This document shows, piece by piece, positions 23,220 through 36,900 of a stretch of DNA of 64,000 nt (positions are counted from its first letter, which is position 1; every line of letters begins with the position of its first letter). The stretch covers positions 2,294,001 through 2,358,000 of the forward strand of contig JANATG010000003.1 in the NCBI GenBank assembly GCA_029449235.1. Direction: 5' to 3'. The notes beneath the pieces are model-generated. The model saw only the letters and a program-made list of their open reading frames with translations, had not been told where the DNA came from and did not search any database. Origin of the DNA: Linnemannia schmuckeri. Taxonomy: Eukaryota; Mortierellomycota; Mortierellomycetes; Mortierellales; Mortierellaceae. The position numbers and the translations under genes were made by a program.

Positions 23220-26200
23220 TTACTTGGCAAAGTGGAAGTCCCACTGAGGGAGGAACTTACGGCGGGCAAGGCCAGCAACATCGGGCGCACTGGTGCCGTA
23301 CGAAAGAGGCGCAAAGAACAAGAACGACCCCAAATGGATAACCATCAGGATGATTCCAGTCGCATACGCTATCACGGGGACAACCGCACGTTGGACTTGG
23401 CGGGGTCGAGTCTCGGGGCCAGGGTCCGAAATGGGTCCGTCCACTCCCTCGATAAAGATGAATCCATGCACTGCTGCCAAGACCATGTACGAGAACACCA
23501 ATGCGGGCATGTAGTGGTGCAAGAAAAGAGCACGGCCCATCAGGAAGAAGGGGATGTAGTGGAACACCCACCCAATAAAGAAGAATCCTGTCGCATAGTA
23601 AAACCTCTTCTGCACATCTATTGATCAAAGTGAAAACAGAAGGCAGGCAGTCGATTAGTAAAAATACACAGCCGATGAGCACAAGTGAACAGGTTGACAA
23701 AGAGGAAGATAAAGCATACCTTGGTTCAGAGGGTAGAAGCCACGGCGACGGCTCAAGAGATCCGCACCCGAGACACCCATAATAACAGCAAGAGAAGCAA
23801 TGGCGATCCACATGCCGAGAGGGTTGCCAAGCAAGTAGATCTGCTTGCGGGTATCGTTCTCTGTCCAGAAGGAGATACCCTTGGCCAGGAAGGGCCATTC
23901 GATGGGCGAGCTCTGGTAAGGATGCGAATCAGTCAAGCCTGCGTTGTGGGAGATCATTTTTCCTTGGAGCTCCAGGAACTTGAGGATGAACGATCTCTTC
24001 TTGACCACCTTTGAAGACTCTTGATCGATCTCCGAAGCTAATTAGAGATACAGAATGAACCTTTTGTTAGCAAACATTGCTCCCCGTACAGCATAGACAA
24101 CTTTCAAATAGACTTATGTCAAGGACGTACCGTTCTTGCCCTCGATATTGTCGGACAGCCAGAGGTTAGACTTTTGAACAATGTTCTTATTGCCGTTGAC
24201 CTCCTGCTGGTCAAAGCCCCAGTCGGGGAGCTTCTGAGGATGGGTCCAGATCGCCACCTTGGTCGACTGATGAAGAAGCTTAAAGTTGCTGGCCATGGTG
24301 CGAAGTTTATCACCACCGCTCTCGAGAATGATTTGGAAGGTTGTCTCGTTAAAGCGGGACCCGTCCTCGTCGGTCGAATAGGTCGTAATCTCCTCGTTGG
24401 TTGTCATCGTGGGCGAAGCGACGTCGTGGGCCAAGAGCCATGATGAGGTGGCCACATGCAACAGACGAATAACATCCTTGTCCTTGACCTGCTTGCCGAC
24501 CTTGGTGTTCTCAAGGCTATCACTGTAAACCTGCCACAGGTTGTTGGGGTCCTCGTGAGAATATCCGGTCACTTGCTGTCCAGCACTGCTAATGCGTCCA
24601 TCATCGTATCTCAAAGGGTAGTTGTGGTAGTGAGAGTGAAGGTAGACTGAGGTGTCCTTGTGGCGGATGGTGATGTTGTCACCGTATTTGACGTCTTTTG
24701 AAGTAAGAACCGGTCAAGTACAATAATATGTTAGCACTGTGAGGATATGTAGTTTATACAGCAAAAACAAACCAGAACTTATAGGGCTGATACGTACAGA
24801 TGCCGTCGGCCATAGTGTTGCCTTTGAGAGTCTCCTGGAACTCAGTGCTCATAAAGTCGTCTCCAGGGCCACTGTTTGTCAGGATCGCAAAGTGGACGTA
24901 GAACCAGAAAAGGTACACGACAATGGGAATCAGGATCAAGGCAATGGCGCGGGCATAGAAGTGGTTCATGAACTGCTGCATGGTTAGGCGGCGGCGAATA
25001 TCCAAGAGCTCCCAAAGATCCCAAATCACAGCCACACCAATCGTAGCAACAGTGAAGAGACCGACCATCTTGACACTAAAACACAGGAACATGAGACGTT
25101 GTCAGCACGCGCAGTGATAACGTACAAGAACGACGCAATGAACAAGAGCTGTGTCCTCCTATTGATCAAGTATGATTGATACCTGGTTGTCATGGCAATG
25201 GAGACGCCGGTGGCAATCATCCATGACCACCACTTGAGCGAGAACGGGCTATAGATAGACACATAATAGAAGGCCTGCGTGTGAGACTGATGTAACGGTG
25301 AATTTAAGCGAAATGAGGGCTCTCATGAATAAAATCGGCGAACCCGCAAAAGCCTAAACGGCTGTGGACGTGGCATTCCAAAGTACTCAACAAGAACACC
25401 TACTTGTTTCTGGTCTTGTAGAAGCGCACATAGCTGTAGATGGAGCACATCATAAAGAAGACCAGCATTGAGTCGAGAAGGATCAAACGAGTTTGAGTCA
25501 CGAGCATGTTGTCTATTGTAGGCATTGGTAGAAAGGAATATGTGTCAGATATTAATATTTACAGTTCATTTCAGCGAGAGCAAAATTAAGAAACTAATGA
25601 GGTCTTTGCAGGAGCAAAACAAAAATCGTTCAACTTACCAAAGATAACAAAGAAGGCAGCCAGGGTGCAAGTCAAGATAGGGAATCCAGCCTCGCGCATC
25701 GTCATATAGACCAAGGGGACGGTCATGGCTCCAAGGAAGGCAGGGAGGGCGCGAAGTCCAATGTAAGGGACGTTGTTGTCGTTGTATTTGTCGCCAATGT
25801 TGTCAAAGAGAAAGTGTCCATCGTATCCAAGGAAGTAGCCCATTGCTGCCAACATCATCTTCGCCAGTGGAGGATGAACATCGAAGAAATAGCTGCCGCG
25901 AAGGTAGTACGAGGCGAACTTTCCAAAGTGGACTTCGTCGAAGCTATTACCGAAAGTGATAAGAATCAATTGCAGTTTGTCAGTCTTCCTGATCTGCTTG
26001 GCGCGTATTCACACTTTCGTAGCAAACATGTCCTTCCTCGTTCGCAGTTCAGGAGGACTTACACGACCTCGTCAGGCTCGTAAATCTTGTAGAAGCGGGC
26101 GAAAATGGCAACTGCCGTCAGTCCCGCGAGAGTGATGAGTGAGTTGGTCTTTTCGGCTGATGTGAAAACTGATTTGATGACCTATGACCAAACAAACAAA

Positions 26201-26410
26201 AAGAGATGAATCGTTCCTGTCAGTAAAAAAGATGAATGACTCTTAGTATGCTGCTCTCCTCGGCCAGTTCTTTTTCTGACAGGTGCCCGAGGTATATATT
26301 CCTTACTTTCTTAGGCGCATCCTCGGTGGTGTTGATGGAGTCGTCTCTTGGTGGTGTGAGTTTGGGGACGGTCGACCGTTGTCGAAGCGTGCTCTCTGAG
26401 CCAGTTGCCA
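23220..26410 (-). CDS. Dolichyl-phosphate-mannose protein O-mannosyltransferase, PMT4/POMT1-like (GT39), about 753 aa
   Basis: An ER membrane enzyme that transfers mannose from dolichyl phosphate to Ser/Thr of secretory proteins. Exons: 26410-26307, 26181-26063, 25943-25639, 25512-25404, 25248-25183, 25075-24798, 24694-24131, 24037-23720, 23617-23220. The luminal loop has the catalytic FDEVHFGKFASYYL and FFDVHPPLAKMM. Transmembrane segments follow, then MIR repeats (HSHYHNYPLRYDDGRISS..QQVTGY, LPDWGFDQQEV) and a C-terminal helix bundle with LHHYMPALVF. The YPLRYDDGR..GQQVTGY form is what I associate with the PMT4/POMT1 group; assignment within the family is moderate. The first exon begins with TG GCA ACT, so the start codon appears split (A|TG) across an intron, with a donor such as GA|GTACGC near 26530. 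That first exon is not resolved; the total with one added base is 754 codons. Yeast Pmt4 has 762 residues. Confidence 0.9.
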
Positions 26411-27540
26411 CTATATGAACAAAAACAAAACGATGATGTGGAGATGAGTAACGTCGTCTTTTTTTTCAGCGTGGTCGTCGTTATTGGTGTCGTTGTTGCT
26501 TTTGTCGCTTTCAGTGCCGTCGTCTTGAAGGTCGCGTACTCTCTGGTGTTTTTTCTTGTTCCTGCAAGAGGTGAATGATGAAATGTGTTGGCGAGCAAGA
26601 AACCAATTTTGCATTTAAGAGAATTGGATCGCCATGCGATTGTCAATTAAAGAGACATCACATGACTCGTTCAATAAATGCCAGACTTCCATTTTGCAAC
26701 TAACCTACATGTACCTCACTCACTCTTACATAGTCGTACTGCCCTTTTCATAACTATCTCTCATTTTTTCACACGTAGATCACCCGAAGAAAAGAAGCAT
26801 GGCGATATAAAGTTCAGGAGCGAACAATTGAAAAATGCAGGGGTGAGAGATTGTTCGGACACAAAGCGATGGAAAAAAAGGTAATAGGGGCGTGAGCACC
26901 GTAGGGAAAAAAGGAAGTGTCTGAAGTGGTCGGAAAGGGGAAGGCAAGGTAAGAAGCGAGAGGAGAAGTAAAGCGAGAATGGAACGGCATGGGGAAACGT
27001 CACTATGAACTTCTTTACTTTCAATGCTTCCTTCACCTGAAATGGCATTTGTATTGAGATTGAATGAGTGATCTCAAAGAAACAAAAGCGAGTGTCAAAA
27101 AGCACACATACAAGTAATGTTGAAGAAGACGAAGACGGACGATAAAATCACCAAAGGACGTCTAATCCGTTACTTTGATTTGATCAATTGTCTGAGATAT
27201 ATCGGACTGATGGGCTTCTTTCGCAGTATTGGCTCTAGCTCTCTTGATGGGAGTGAGTTCAGAAAGTCAATTATGGAAATCCGCTCTCCTGGGCCATCGT
27301 CAGTTAAAAAAAGGCTATCTGCTCCCAGTTTTCGGCATCCTGGTCAGCCGAAGGTAATTAGAACTCTGAAATGTTTTTTCATAACCCCCTCTCCCTCCCT
27401 CCTTCCTTTTCTCAAACAGCTGAAATTTAATATTTTGGTTGCCACGAAGGGTGCCTTCATCCTTTTTCTCTATTCATTCACGGAAGAGTAAGGACAAGCG
27501 CAAAAGGAAAGGAAAATAAACAGGAAAAGTGAAAGGCATG

Positions 27541-27568
27541 GCAAGGCAAGGCAAGGCAAGGCAAGGCA
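27541..27568. repeat. GCAAG pentanucleotide repeat
   Basis: Five GCAAG units plus a partial GCAAA. The same word returns in two or three copies near 28655-28670. Confidence 0.85.
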
Positions 27569-28446
27569 AAGAAAAAAAGAGAGAAAGGAAAGAGGGAGAG
27601 GGGAGGGGCAGAGTAAGGGGTGGAGGCCAACGGAGGGATGACAACAAGGAAAGGGAAAGGTCCATCAGGTGTCCATGTGTTTTTAAACCATTTTGCAAAC
27701 AAGAAAAAAAGGGAGCTTTGCTGTAATTTGAATGTACGAAAAGAGAATGGAGAGGTGACGAACTATCGGTATTGAACATACAAACCTATTCCTCTGTTGC
27801 TTATGCTACCAAATGGAAATGGACACTCTCGTAATGTGACCTTTGGTCCTTCCTCATTTTTTTGTTATTCAGTGGATCTCATTCATGGACACTAGTCTGG
27901 ATTGAATTTCTTGCCACCCCCATACACTTCACCCACCTTCCTTTATTCATCCACTTCGTCTTCCTATTTATTCACTTGTCGGCGAGAACTGAGTTTTACC
28001 GGCCGCGCTCGTATCCACCAGTCCAATTGCTCGATGGATGCCGCTCTTTGTCGTCTCTCGGTTGTTATTTGCTCTTTTAAATGTACTCTTTGATATGTGA
28101 GTTTTAGTCCATTGGATTCCTATTCCAGAAGTAAAGGCTAGACCCATATTCTTTTCTTTCTCCAAGTCTCGAAAAGGTTTCCAGCGTTTAAGATGGATGG
28201 AGTGGAACTAAAGGTAGGATGGTTCCAACTGAGTTTTTGAGCATCTTTATCACTTTTTTTTCCCTTCTCTTAACGTTACGAAAAAATGTGTACTAACTTA
28301 TTAGTATTTCGGCCCTTTCGTTTGTGTTGTTTCGATCATAAAAAAGATACATACCCGGCGTCTCGGGGAGTTGCAAAAAAAGTCAAGTGGACATTTATTT
28401 TTGGCGACAAAATCAGATTAAACGTCTAGAGCGGAGGCATAATCGT

Positions 28447-28467
28447 AAAAAAAAAAAAAAAAAAAAA
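28447..28467. repeat. Poly(A) tract, 21 bases
   Basis: An uninterrupted A run in intergenic DNA upstream of the velvet gene. Confidence 0.9.
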
Positions 28468-30520
28468 GGGAAAGTGTTGGACGAGTTGAGGGACCTGTTA
28501 ACCTCCAAGTGACAAAGAATGCGAAAGAAAGGGATACGCACGAGAAAAGTGGGTAAACATAAACACAGACAAAAACAATCCATTCAGCCATGCAGGACTT
28601 GCCCTGCTGGTGGAATTTTCGTTTTGCTCTTGGACACTCATAAGTACGAGACAAAGGCAAGGCAAGGCTATTGGCACATTCATCAACCATGCAAATAAAA
28701 TACAAAAACACAATGTTGGAAGAATCATACGAAGTCACCACCTACCGCTTTACTTGTTCATCGACTTTGTCGATTGCAGCAATTCAGCCACGATCGAGAG
28801 CCCACATGACAGAGGGAAACCACTCGTCCAAAAGTATGAACATTCGTTTTCAGTTCTTGGTAGTTCTTGTCTTAATAAGAGTGACGAGTGTGCAAACAAG
28901 CTAAAGAGTATAGACGGAGTAAAGGTAATAACCATCTTGGCAGCAAGCACTAGGTATTCCCCTATAGCCCATGTTGCGCTTTTGATGGAGAGACAACCAT
29001 TACGAGGACGAGGTACTCCACTTTCCTGGGTCCTTTGGCTTATGTTTTGAATCTTTTCTTGATGTTTTTTTCTATGGTCCATTTCAAGTCCTCCCGACCT
29101 CTCCTTTGAGCTCTTCCAATACGATTATTTTCCACCCCTCGCCTCCCTTATCTCCTTTTTTTCTTTAATGATTGTTTTCTCTTGCCCCAGGAAGTGTTGG
29201 TGTTGGCCAGACTAACTTTGATTGTGGACCAATGCCCACTCTCCCGTTCCCTTGCTCACTTCTCATCTTCTTTTCTCCTCATGCTCTGCTTCCCTCTCGC
29301 TTCTACTTGCATCACTCGCGCAGGTGCGTACATCCTCAACAGACTAGTTGCCTATGCTTGTTGCTCTCCTTCCTTCCTTGTTCTTCCTTCTCGTCCTTTA
29401 TTCTTTTCTTTTCGTTGTTCACTTTTATGCTACTTTTGTCTTTTACGGGACCATCCTACCCCTAATCCTTCCTTTTGCCCTTCTATTCAGTTCCCGTGTA
29501 CTTCTTTCGTTGCCAATTGTCCTTCTTTCGTTGTCAATTGTCCTTCTTCCATTGCCAATCGTCCCCTTTCAATCGCCAGTCGTCAATTACGAACAAGTAC
29601 GTCGTCCTTGCTTGATGGTCCCTTTTTTTGTTCTTTTCCTCAATGCAACCTTCTGCCGTGCTCCTGACTACGTTGGTTGACAGCACCATCGGCGGTATCA
29701 TTATCATAATCGTTGTTATCGTTGTTATCACTACTGCTTCTCTCCTTCCTTTTCTCTCACTGCATTGACTAATCAATAATTCATTGTCAAAACCACCTTC
29801 TACGTCTCTGTCAGTCGCTTCTCCACATCTTAGCCTTTTTTACTAACCGACTCGATTAGTTTTGTTCGCGTCCAACTCTCTCTCTTTTTCTCTGTTCTTG
29901 TTTTTCTCTTCCTCTGCATCTCTTCCTGATGCCACCTTCCTCATCCCTGCCCTTCCTTTCTGCTTTCTCTCTCATCCTCCTCCTCTCTTACCACCTTTTT
30001 TGCCCCCTTTTTCTATTAGTTTGTCCTTTTTTTTGCCCCTCATTTTACTTTTACATTGTTGTATATTTTTACCATCGTATTTTCTCGTTTACCCATTCCC
30101 TTCCGCTGGGACACATTTCCTGGATTGCCCTCTCCTTCCTCTGTCTTTATTTTTTATGTCTGCTTCCGTGTTTCTTCCTCATCCCTTTCTCAATTGCTTT
30201 TCTGTTGTCCCCCTTTCTCTCTTTCTCGTACTGTCGTCCACCCCTTCTTTCCGTCTCCCTCTTTTCCTGCCCTCTACCCCCCTTTTTCATCTATCCCCTT
30301 TCACCCTCTTTTTGTCATGTCCAACTCTCTCTTTAGATACCTCGCTCTATCTTTTGTTGCCATTTACTTTTTGCTTTCTCTCATTTTCTGTCTTGTCACT
30401 CGTACATTAACAACCGACCACACAAGCTCTCTTTTTCATTTTTTGCGCCCTTGAGCGGCAATCGGGGGACAAAGGAGACAATCTTGCCTTCATATCGATC
30501 CTATACCCAATACCCAGCGT

Positions 30521-30521
<1 letters not shown>

Positions 30522-30551
<30 letters not shown>
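30522..30551. repeat. Poly(T) tract, 30 bases
   Basis: An uninterrupted T run within the pyrimidine-rich region before the velvet gene, among the longest homopolymer runs in the window. Confidence 0.92.
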
Positions 30552-31987
30552 CGGTTGTGAGTTCCTCGTTTCCCTTCCATTTTTCTTCCCTCCTTCTCAC
30601 TCCCCCGATTTAGATTTTTTTTGGTCTTTTCCACTCTTCATTCTTCCATTTTCAAACGTTTGTCCCTTTGGAGTCGACCCATTGATCCCGATTTCTCTTG
30701 GATGCTGTTGCTGTTGCTCACTCTGTTTGTTTGTTCATCTTTCTCTTCGTCTTGTCTTTCCACCTCTTTGCGTTCATAAACATCAGCACACACACACGCA
30801 CACACACATAACCTAAATACATACCGCTGGTCCTTCAATTGCATTGTCTCGCAAGCAACGACACTCACACCTCATCGACATACGCATACTTATATATATC
30901 ACTCGGTCCGCATTTTTTCTTCTTTCCATCATCCAATACGATACGTCCCGCTCTCTTGTTTCTTGTCACTTTGTCTTTTGTCACTGTTCACACATACGCA
31001 TATTCTGCACCCACCAATTGTCATAATCCGTTCTTCCCCCCTTCCCCAAACCACTTTTTTCCCTTTTTCACTTTTCTTTTTTGTCTTTTTTCTCTTTCTC
31101 TTACTCTTACTCTTACTCTTACTCTTCCATTCTCTTTCTCTTTCTCTTTCCTTTTCTCCCCCTTGTCGCACCCCCCTCTCTTTCTTCCTTTCTCGCTCAC
31201 CCCTTCCCTTGGCTTGGCTTTTCCCTTCTTTTCGACTTCACCTAACCCACTAACTCTCTCACTCTCTCTCTCTCACTCATTCGCTCACTTTCTCACTCAC
31301 CATCTCTTTTCGTTCTTCTTTCTACATTGTACATTCTTTCATTCGCTCATTCATTCATTGTTCATACGTTGGCTTCCGTACTCTTGGCTTTTTTTTTTCT
31401 TTTTTGGTCTATTTCAATTTTCCTGCACGCGGTACCGGTACTCTCTCGTCACCTTCATCGCTCTCTCTCTCTCTCTCTCACACACAAGCACTCGCCAACA
31501 ACAACGACAAAACACACTGTACCCTTCCTGTCACCTTCTACTCTCTCCTCCCGTCATCCCATACACATCCGCACATCTAACCCTCTATTATTTTGCTGAC
31601 ACACATACACACAACCCTTTCTCTCTCTCCTTCCCTTCGCCGTTTGTGGCTGCCCTGCTCCCTCTTGTCGGGACTTGCTCTCTCACTCGCTCTTTCTCAC
31701 TCTCTTTCTCTTTCTCTTTCTCTTTCTTCAGACGCACACATACTCTTTCTTTCATTGCCCTTTTATTTTATTTCCCTACTCTCTTTCTGCAACCTTCCCT
31801 CTTTCTTTCTCGTCATCCTGCCACATTTTTATCCTCCTTGTCTGTCCTCTATTCTCCTCCTGTCGCACTCACTCACTCACCCACCACAACCCACTCCTCC
31901 CTTCCTGGTCCTCAAGTATACTCCACTTCCCGTCTTCACCCACACTCGCACACCCTTACTCTCATACACAACCAGCCTGCATCCGCC

Positions 31988-33903
31988 ATGCCGGCTTCCG
32001 ACGATCTCCCCTCATACCAATTCACTCCTGTTTCCCAACGAGTCCAACCAGAACAGCGAGCCAATGTGTAAGCACTCATGCATTCACATACACACTCATC
32101 ACTCAGTGACATACCTACCTACCTACCATTGCACACGTATACATTCAAATTGCCGCTTGCAAGGATTGATCCATTCACTTCAGTGAACTTGACTCCTCTC
32201 TCTCTCACACTCCGATCACTCATTCGCTTTTCTTTATCCTCGTTCACTCACTTCAACAGGACATATGAGCTAATTCTCCGGCAACAACCCAAGCAATCAC
32301 GTATGTGCGGCGTCGGCGAAAAAGGCAAGTTCCATAACTCCAGTCCACTCAAACCTTCTCCCGTTAATCGTACATACCAAACACACATCGTGCACATCCT
32401 CCTTCCTCACCCGTCTTTCTTCACTACCCCCTTCCCAGCTCACTCCAATCCTCCACTCATACACCCCTCCCTCCTCCTCCCTGCATCTCAGCTCCCATCC
32501 GCCAATCATGATCCCCTAATCGGGTATCCAATTCATGTACGAGTACTACAGCTTTGTCAACAACAATGTGACTACATCCCCGCTCTCCCTTTGCGCGCTT
32601 TGGCGTCTTCTCGCATATACAGCCCCTTTCTATCCCATCATTTCTCTCTGGGTCCGATTGACCGATTTAAACGGTTACCAGTCCGTGGGATGTCTGGAAC
32701 ACCCTCACATTTTTATCCCGACAGACATTCATGCAAGCAAACGTAACGTGCGACCAGTCATCCCAAAAAAACCAGGCGCGTATTCGCAACCAACCGTCTC
32801 AAAGTTGTTCACAAAAGATTCTTCCATCTTCTTGGGTGCTCTCGTTTTTCTGTCTTTTTTCTTTCCTTATTTCTCGCCGCAACACTCCAGCCGATGCACT
32901 GCGAGGTTATTTTAAACCCCCGAAGTCTTGGATGATGGAAGAAAAGAACAGCATAACCACGACAACGAACTGCACAAACAACAGCCACGGAGAAAATAGA
33001 ATCCATTTATCAATGCCCAACAAAACGGCGACGATCTATTATTTCAATGCCTATAATGACTTTCCCCTTTTTACTGTCTACAGGACAAAGTTATTCTTAT
33101 TCGTTGTATGTGAGTGATGGGACCACATTGGAGCTTGTTTGAGTCACTCCAGGTTATATGAGGCTGATATTCTTTGCGAAAGGATAAGGAAAAGGGCAAG
33201 GATAGAAAGAAGGAAGTGGTGAAGAAGGAGGAATGAACCCAAAGGAAAGGAATCATGCTCATAAAAGGAGGAGTCTTGAAAGGAAAGAGGGAAGAATGAC
33301 CAGAGCAGCACCTTGAAACGATTGACAGGGAGGGGGGAGGAGGAGGCTTATCGTCATTCATCCTTTCGTATCTCAAGTCGTCAACCCAGATCAGACAGGT
33401 TCACATTACCCAGCATACTGGTTGATGTGTCCATGTGTAATTGTTCTTTTATCAGCTGATCAATCGCTACTTTGGTTGTGTCAAATACTAATATCACCTT
33501 CGCTTTTTTTTCTCTTGACTATCGATCGTCGCTACTGTCGCATTTTGGCTTCACGCCTTGAATTTTTGTACTCTTTTTTACTGCAGCCGATCGAAGACCC
33601 ATCGACCCACCCCCAATCGTACAGCTGATTGTGCGTGCACCTCCTTCAGTCAATGGCCAAAAGAAGTAAGAAAACAACCTTTACAATAGATAAAACAAGG
33701 AGTCTAGAGCTAACTTGAGAGAATGTATGGAAGTAGGGGGGAGGAGGGTTAAAGGAAGGAGCAAAGAAAAAAAAGTATAACTAGAAGAAACGGACGAATG
33801 AAAACGGGGGGACAATCACGGACACCAAATCAACACAAGCAAGAAAAAAAGTGTTCAAAAGGCACATCGCTATTCCAAACTGCTTCTCGTGTTCCCTTCT
33901 AAT

Positions 33904-33938
<35 letters not shown>

Positions 33939-36900
33939 TTTTCCCCGTAATTAACAGTGGTGGATTTACGTCATACCTACAGAATCCATACTACTTTATG
34001 CACGCCTCCCTGGTTGAGAAGGATACAAGAGAGGACGTCCTCCTGATCAAGGATACTCGATCCAAAGAGGATATGCATCTCTTCAAGGACAACAGGACAA
34101 AGGCCACAACAGGCTCGTCGGTGTCGTCGCTCTACCCTCTCAAGGACATTGAGGGCAATGGACAGGAATCGGGTTTTTTTGTCTTTCCCGATCTCTCTGT
34201 GAGGATGGAGGGCACCTACCGCCTCAAGTTTTGTCTTTACGAAATGGTTGGGTAAGTCATCATTGTCCACCATCATCATCATGTACTTACCTATCTTGTT
34301 CGTCGCAAAGTGAACCAGCCCTCTTCTTTCTAAACGTCATGTTCCAGAAAATCGGAATCGGCGCACAGGTTTTTTATTTATCTCTTAAACGTATTTCTTT
34401 TAATCGAGACGATCACAAATTGATTGTCGCTTTCTTTTTTTAAATTTTTCAAACATACATCCGTTAAACAGCAAGGATGTCCATTTCTGCGCACACGTGA
34501 TTTCTGAGCCTCTTGTGGTCTTTTCTGCAAAGAAGTTCCCTGGCATGGAAGGTAAACCTTGCTTTCTTTCTCTCTCTCTTACACACACATACAAACACTG
34601 TACATATTCATACACGCACATTGTCACAGATATGATACATACGCGAATGCTTGCAGTCACTCATTCCTCTGTTCATTCTTATCTATTGTAATAAACAAAC
34701 AACTACTTCATAGAATCAACGGTGCTCTCGCAGTACTTTGCTGATCAGGGCCTCAAGCTCCGGATACGAAAGGAAGTTCGTCCTAAGAAGTACGTCGTGG
34801 ACTGGAAATGCCATCCTATTTCTGCTAATCATTTTAACGCTGGCGAAAGGAAGATTTAAAAAAAATGATGTCAGATACCCGTATAGGAAACTGACAGGTA
34901 TGCCTTCCAACACTTTCTACGAACATAGGAGGACACGCGGCGAGTATATCGGAATTGAGCCAAAATCACTTAGTCCAGCAGACTCACAACAACAAGAACA
35001 GCAGGAGCCAGCAGATTCTCAAGAAGATGAGGAATCAGCTGCAACCACAGGACTTCCAGCAAACTCCAAACGCAGGGCTTCTGGTACACGCAGCGTTGAC
35101 TCAAGACGAGGTTTGTTACTATGTTGACACAGAGGCGGATATCTTCACCCTGCTTCACATTTTGTTTATTTTCGAACTAGTTCGCTCGCTAACAAAACTT
35201 GTAATGCGCGTTTATAATGACAATAGGAGTTACGCCTCATATGGAAAACAAGAACGCTGTAGATTCATCAACCAATGTTACTCAAGCGCAGAGCCAAAAG
35301 AGCCGACCATGGAGGAGCCCCTTACCGGAGCAATTGGAGACTCCTGCTCAGCGACCACGTCCGATACAGGAACCGTATGCTCAACAGAGACCTCCCTACG
35401 GTGACGAATCCTTGCAAGTCGCTCGAAAACAGTCTGCCACCAACAAGGCGGCTGAAGGAGTCTCACAGTTGGACCTCAATGGAGGATCCCGGTTAGAGGA
35501 AGAGTACTACGTTCGTGTACAGGAGGCGCAGATGTATCGGGAACGACAGTACGCAGGTCAGTCTGCACGATCAGGACCTCTGGGACCCTATCGAGGCAGT
35601 AGTAGTGCAGCGACTCCTCGAACAGCAGTCCAACCTGGGCATTACCCCTCAGGATCACCTAGCACGCCCTTTTCTCGCGATCCCGACCACCCCAGTCACG
35701 TTGCAAGAGCAAGAGCAGGTGAGCCCATCGACCCAAAGACCGCTGCTGAGTTGTATGATGACTATACAGACGAGCCAAGAAGGGGTGGCTTTGTGGGACC
35801 CCATCGGCACCCGATGTACGATCCTCGCCTTGGACCAAGACACCCTCGTGACCCCCATCGCGGACCACCCTATCCTCCAGATGGCTTACCAGCCGATGGG
35901 CCATATGCCTACCCGCCATATCCGGGTTATCCAGGACGACCTCGTTCTGCCGATTATGGTCCCTATCCTGGAGACTATTACCGTGCAGGCCCTCACCCGT
36001 ACGATCGTCCTGACCATTTGATGCGATCTGCCGATGACCTCCCGCCTCATTATCCTCCGTACCCATACCATCTGCACCGGGACCTGTACGATCCACGTGC
36101 GTTTGATGACTATGGTTATCCCCGCTTCCGACCTGGCTCCCAGGCCGACCCCTACGCGGGTTACTCTTACCGGTACCCACCTCTCCATGGCAAATATCCA
36201 CCACACGACGGTCTAGGCCCTATCTCGCCTTACACCATGGCCGAGGTCGACGCGATCGCAATGGGCAAACACCCATATTCCTACCCTCCACATGAACCCG
36301 GAACTCCATATGGCCGGTCTGGACCAGCAGGCTACCCTGCAGTCCCAGGTGATCCTCTTAGTCGTCCCCTGCGCGATGAATTGGGTGCTCGATACCCACG
36401 AGACCCACGAGATCCTCGCGAAGCACGAGATCCCAGAGATGTACGTGACCCCCGAGACCCTCGTGATCCACGCGACCCACGCGACCCGAGAGACCCCAGA
36501 GAACTAAGGGATCCTCGAGACCCTAGGGACCCAAGGGATCCACGAGATCCTCGAGTCACATCACCTCTACATCCCCAGGACTACTCCATGGCACATTATC
36601 CTCACCCATTAGCCAGAGGAGTATATGGACCTCCCGGTGAAGGCGCCTATGGGCAAGGCCGCGATCGTGATGATGACCTTCGCCAGAGACCATCTCCCCT
36701 TGGCCACCCAGGTTATCTTCCATATGGAGGTCCTCCAGGCTCAGGAGCAGCTGCAGGACCCTATGCAAGAGAAATCTCATCCTCCTATCCCTATGGACCT
36801 CACGCAATGGATGAAGGTCTTCCCCGATCAGCATCGATGGATCACGGCCTTGATGGCCATCCGTCATTTGGTCATGGTCGATCTGCTTCATCATCGAGTC

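Larger units (their letters stand above)
26411..31987. other. 5.6-kb gene-poor divergent region, PMT / velvet gene
   Basis: I recognise no gene here. The left third (26.4-29.0 kb) holds the PMT leader, a GCAAG repeat (27541-27568), an A21 run (28447-28467) and short open frames at 27117-27491 and 28610-29050 with no family resemblance. From about 29.1 kb to the velvet ATG the + strand is very pyrimidine-rich, with ctctct, cttac and cacaca words and a T30 run (30522-30551). That part is probably a long promoter and leader of the velvet gene, perhaps with leader introns. Confidence 0.5.

Noticed and set aside
25249..25274. Reading AFYYVSIYS as coding in the PMT gene
   Set aside because: Starting the exon there breaks the phase with the preceding GTAGGT donor. 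The acceptor ATAG just before CCCGTTC gives the conserved NPFSLKWW in phase.
27117..29050. Open frames at 27117-27491 and 28610-29050
   Set aside because: No resemblance to a known family, no splice partners and no codon pattern like neighbouring genes. Not reported as genes.
30839..32071. 410-codon + strand frame ending in the velvet first exon
   Set aside because: Its Ser/Leu/Phe/His/Thr composition is that of the pyrimidine-rich tract. Only the last 26 codons, from ATG 31988, belong to a recognised protein.
32535..32915. Possible extra exon in velvet intron 2
   Set aside because: The frame is not conserved with velvet proteins, and inserting it would break the GEK..DRRPIDPPP motif.
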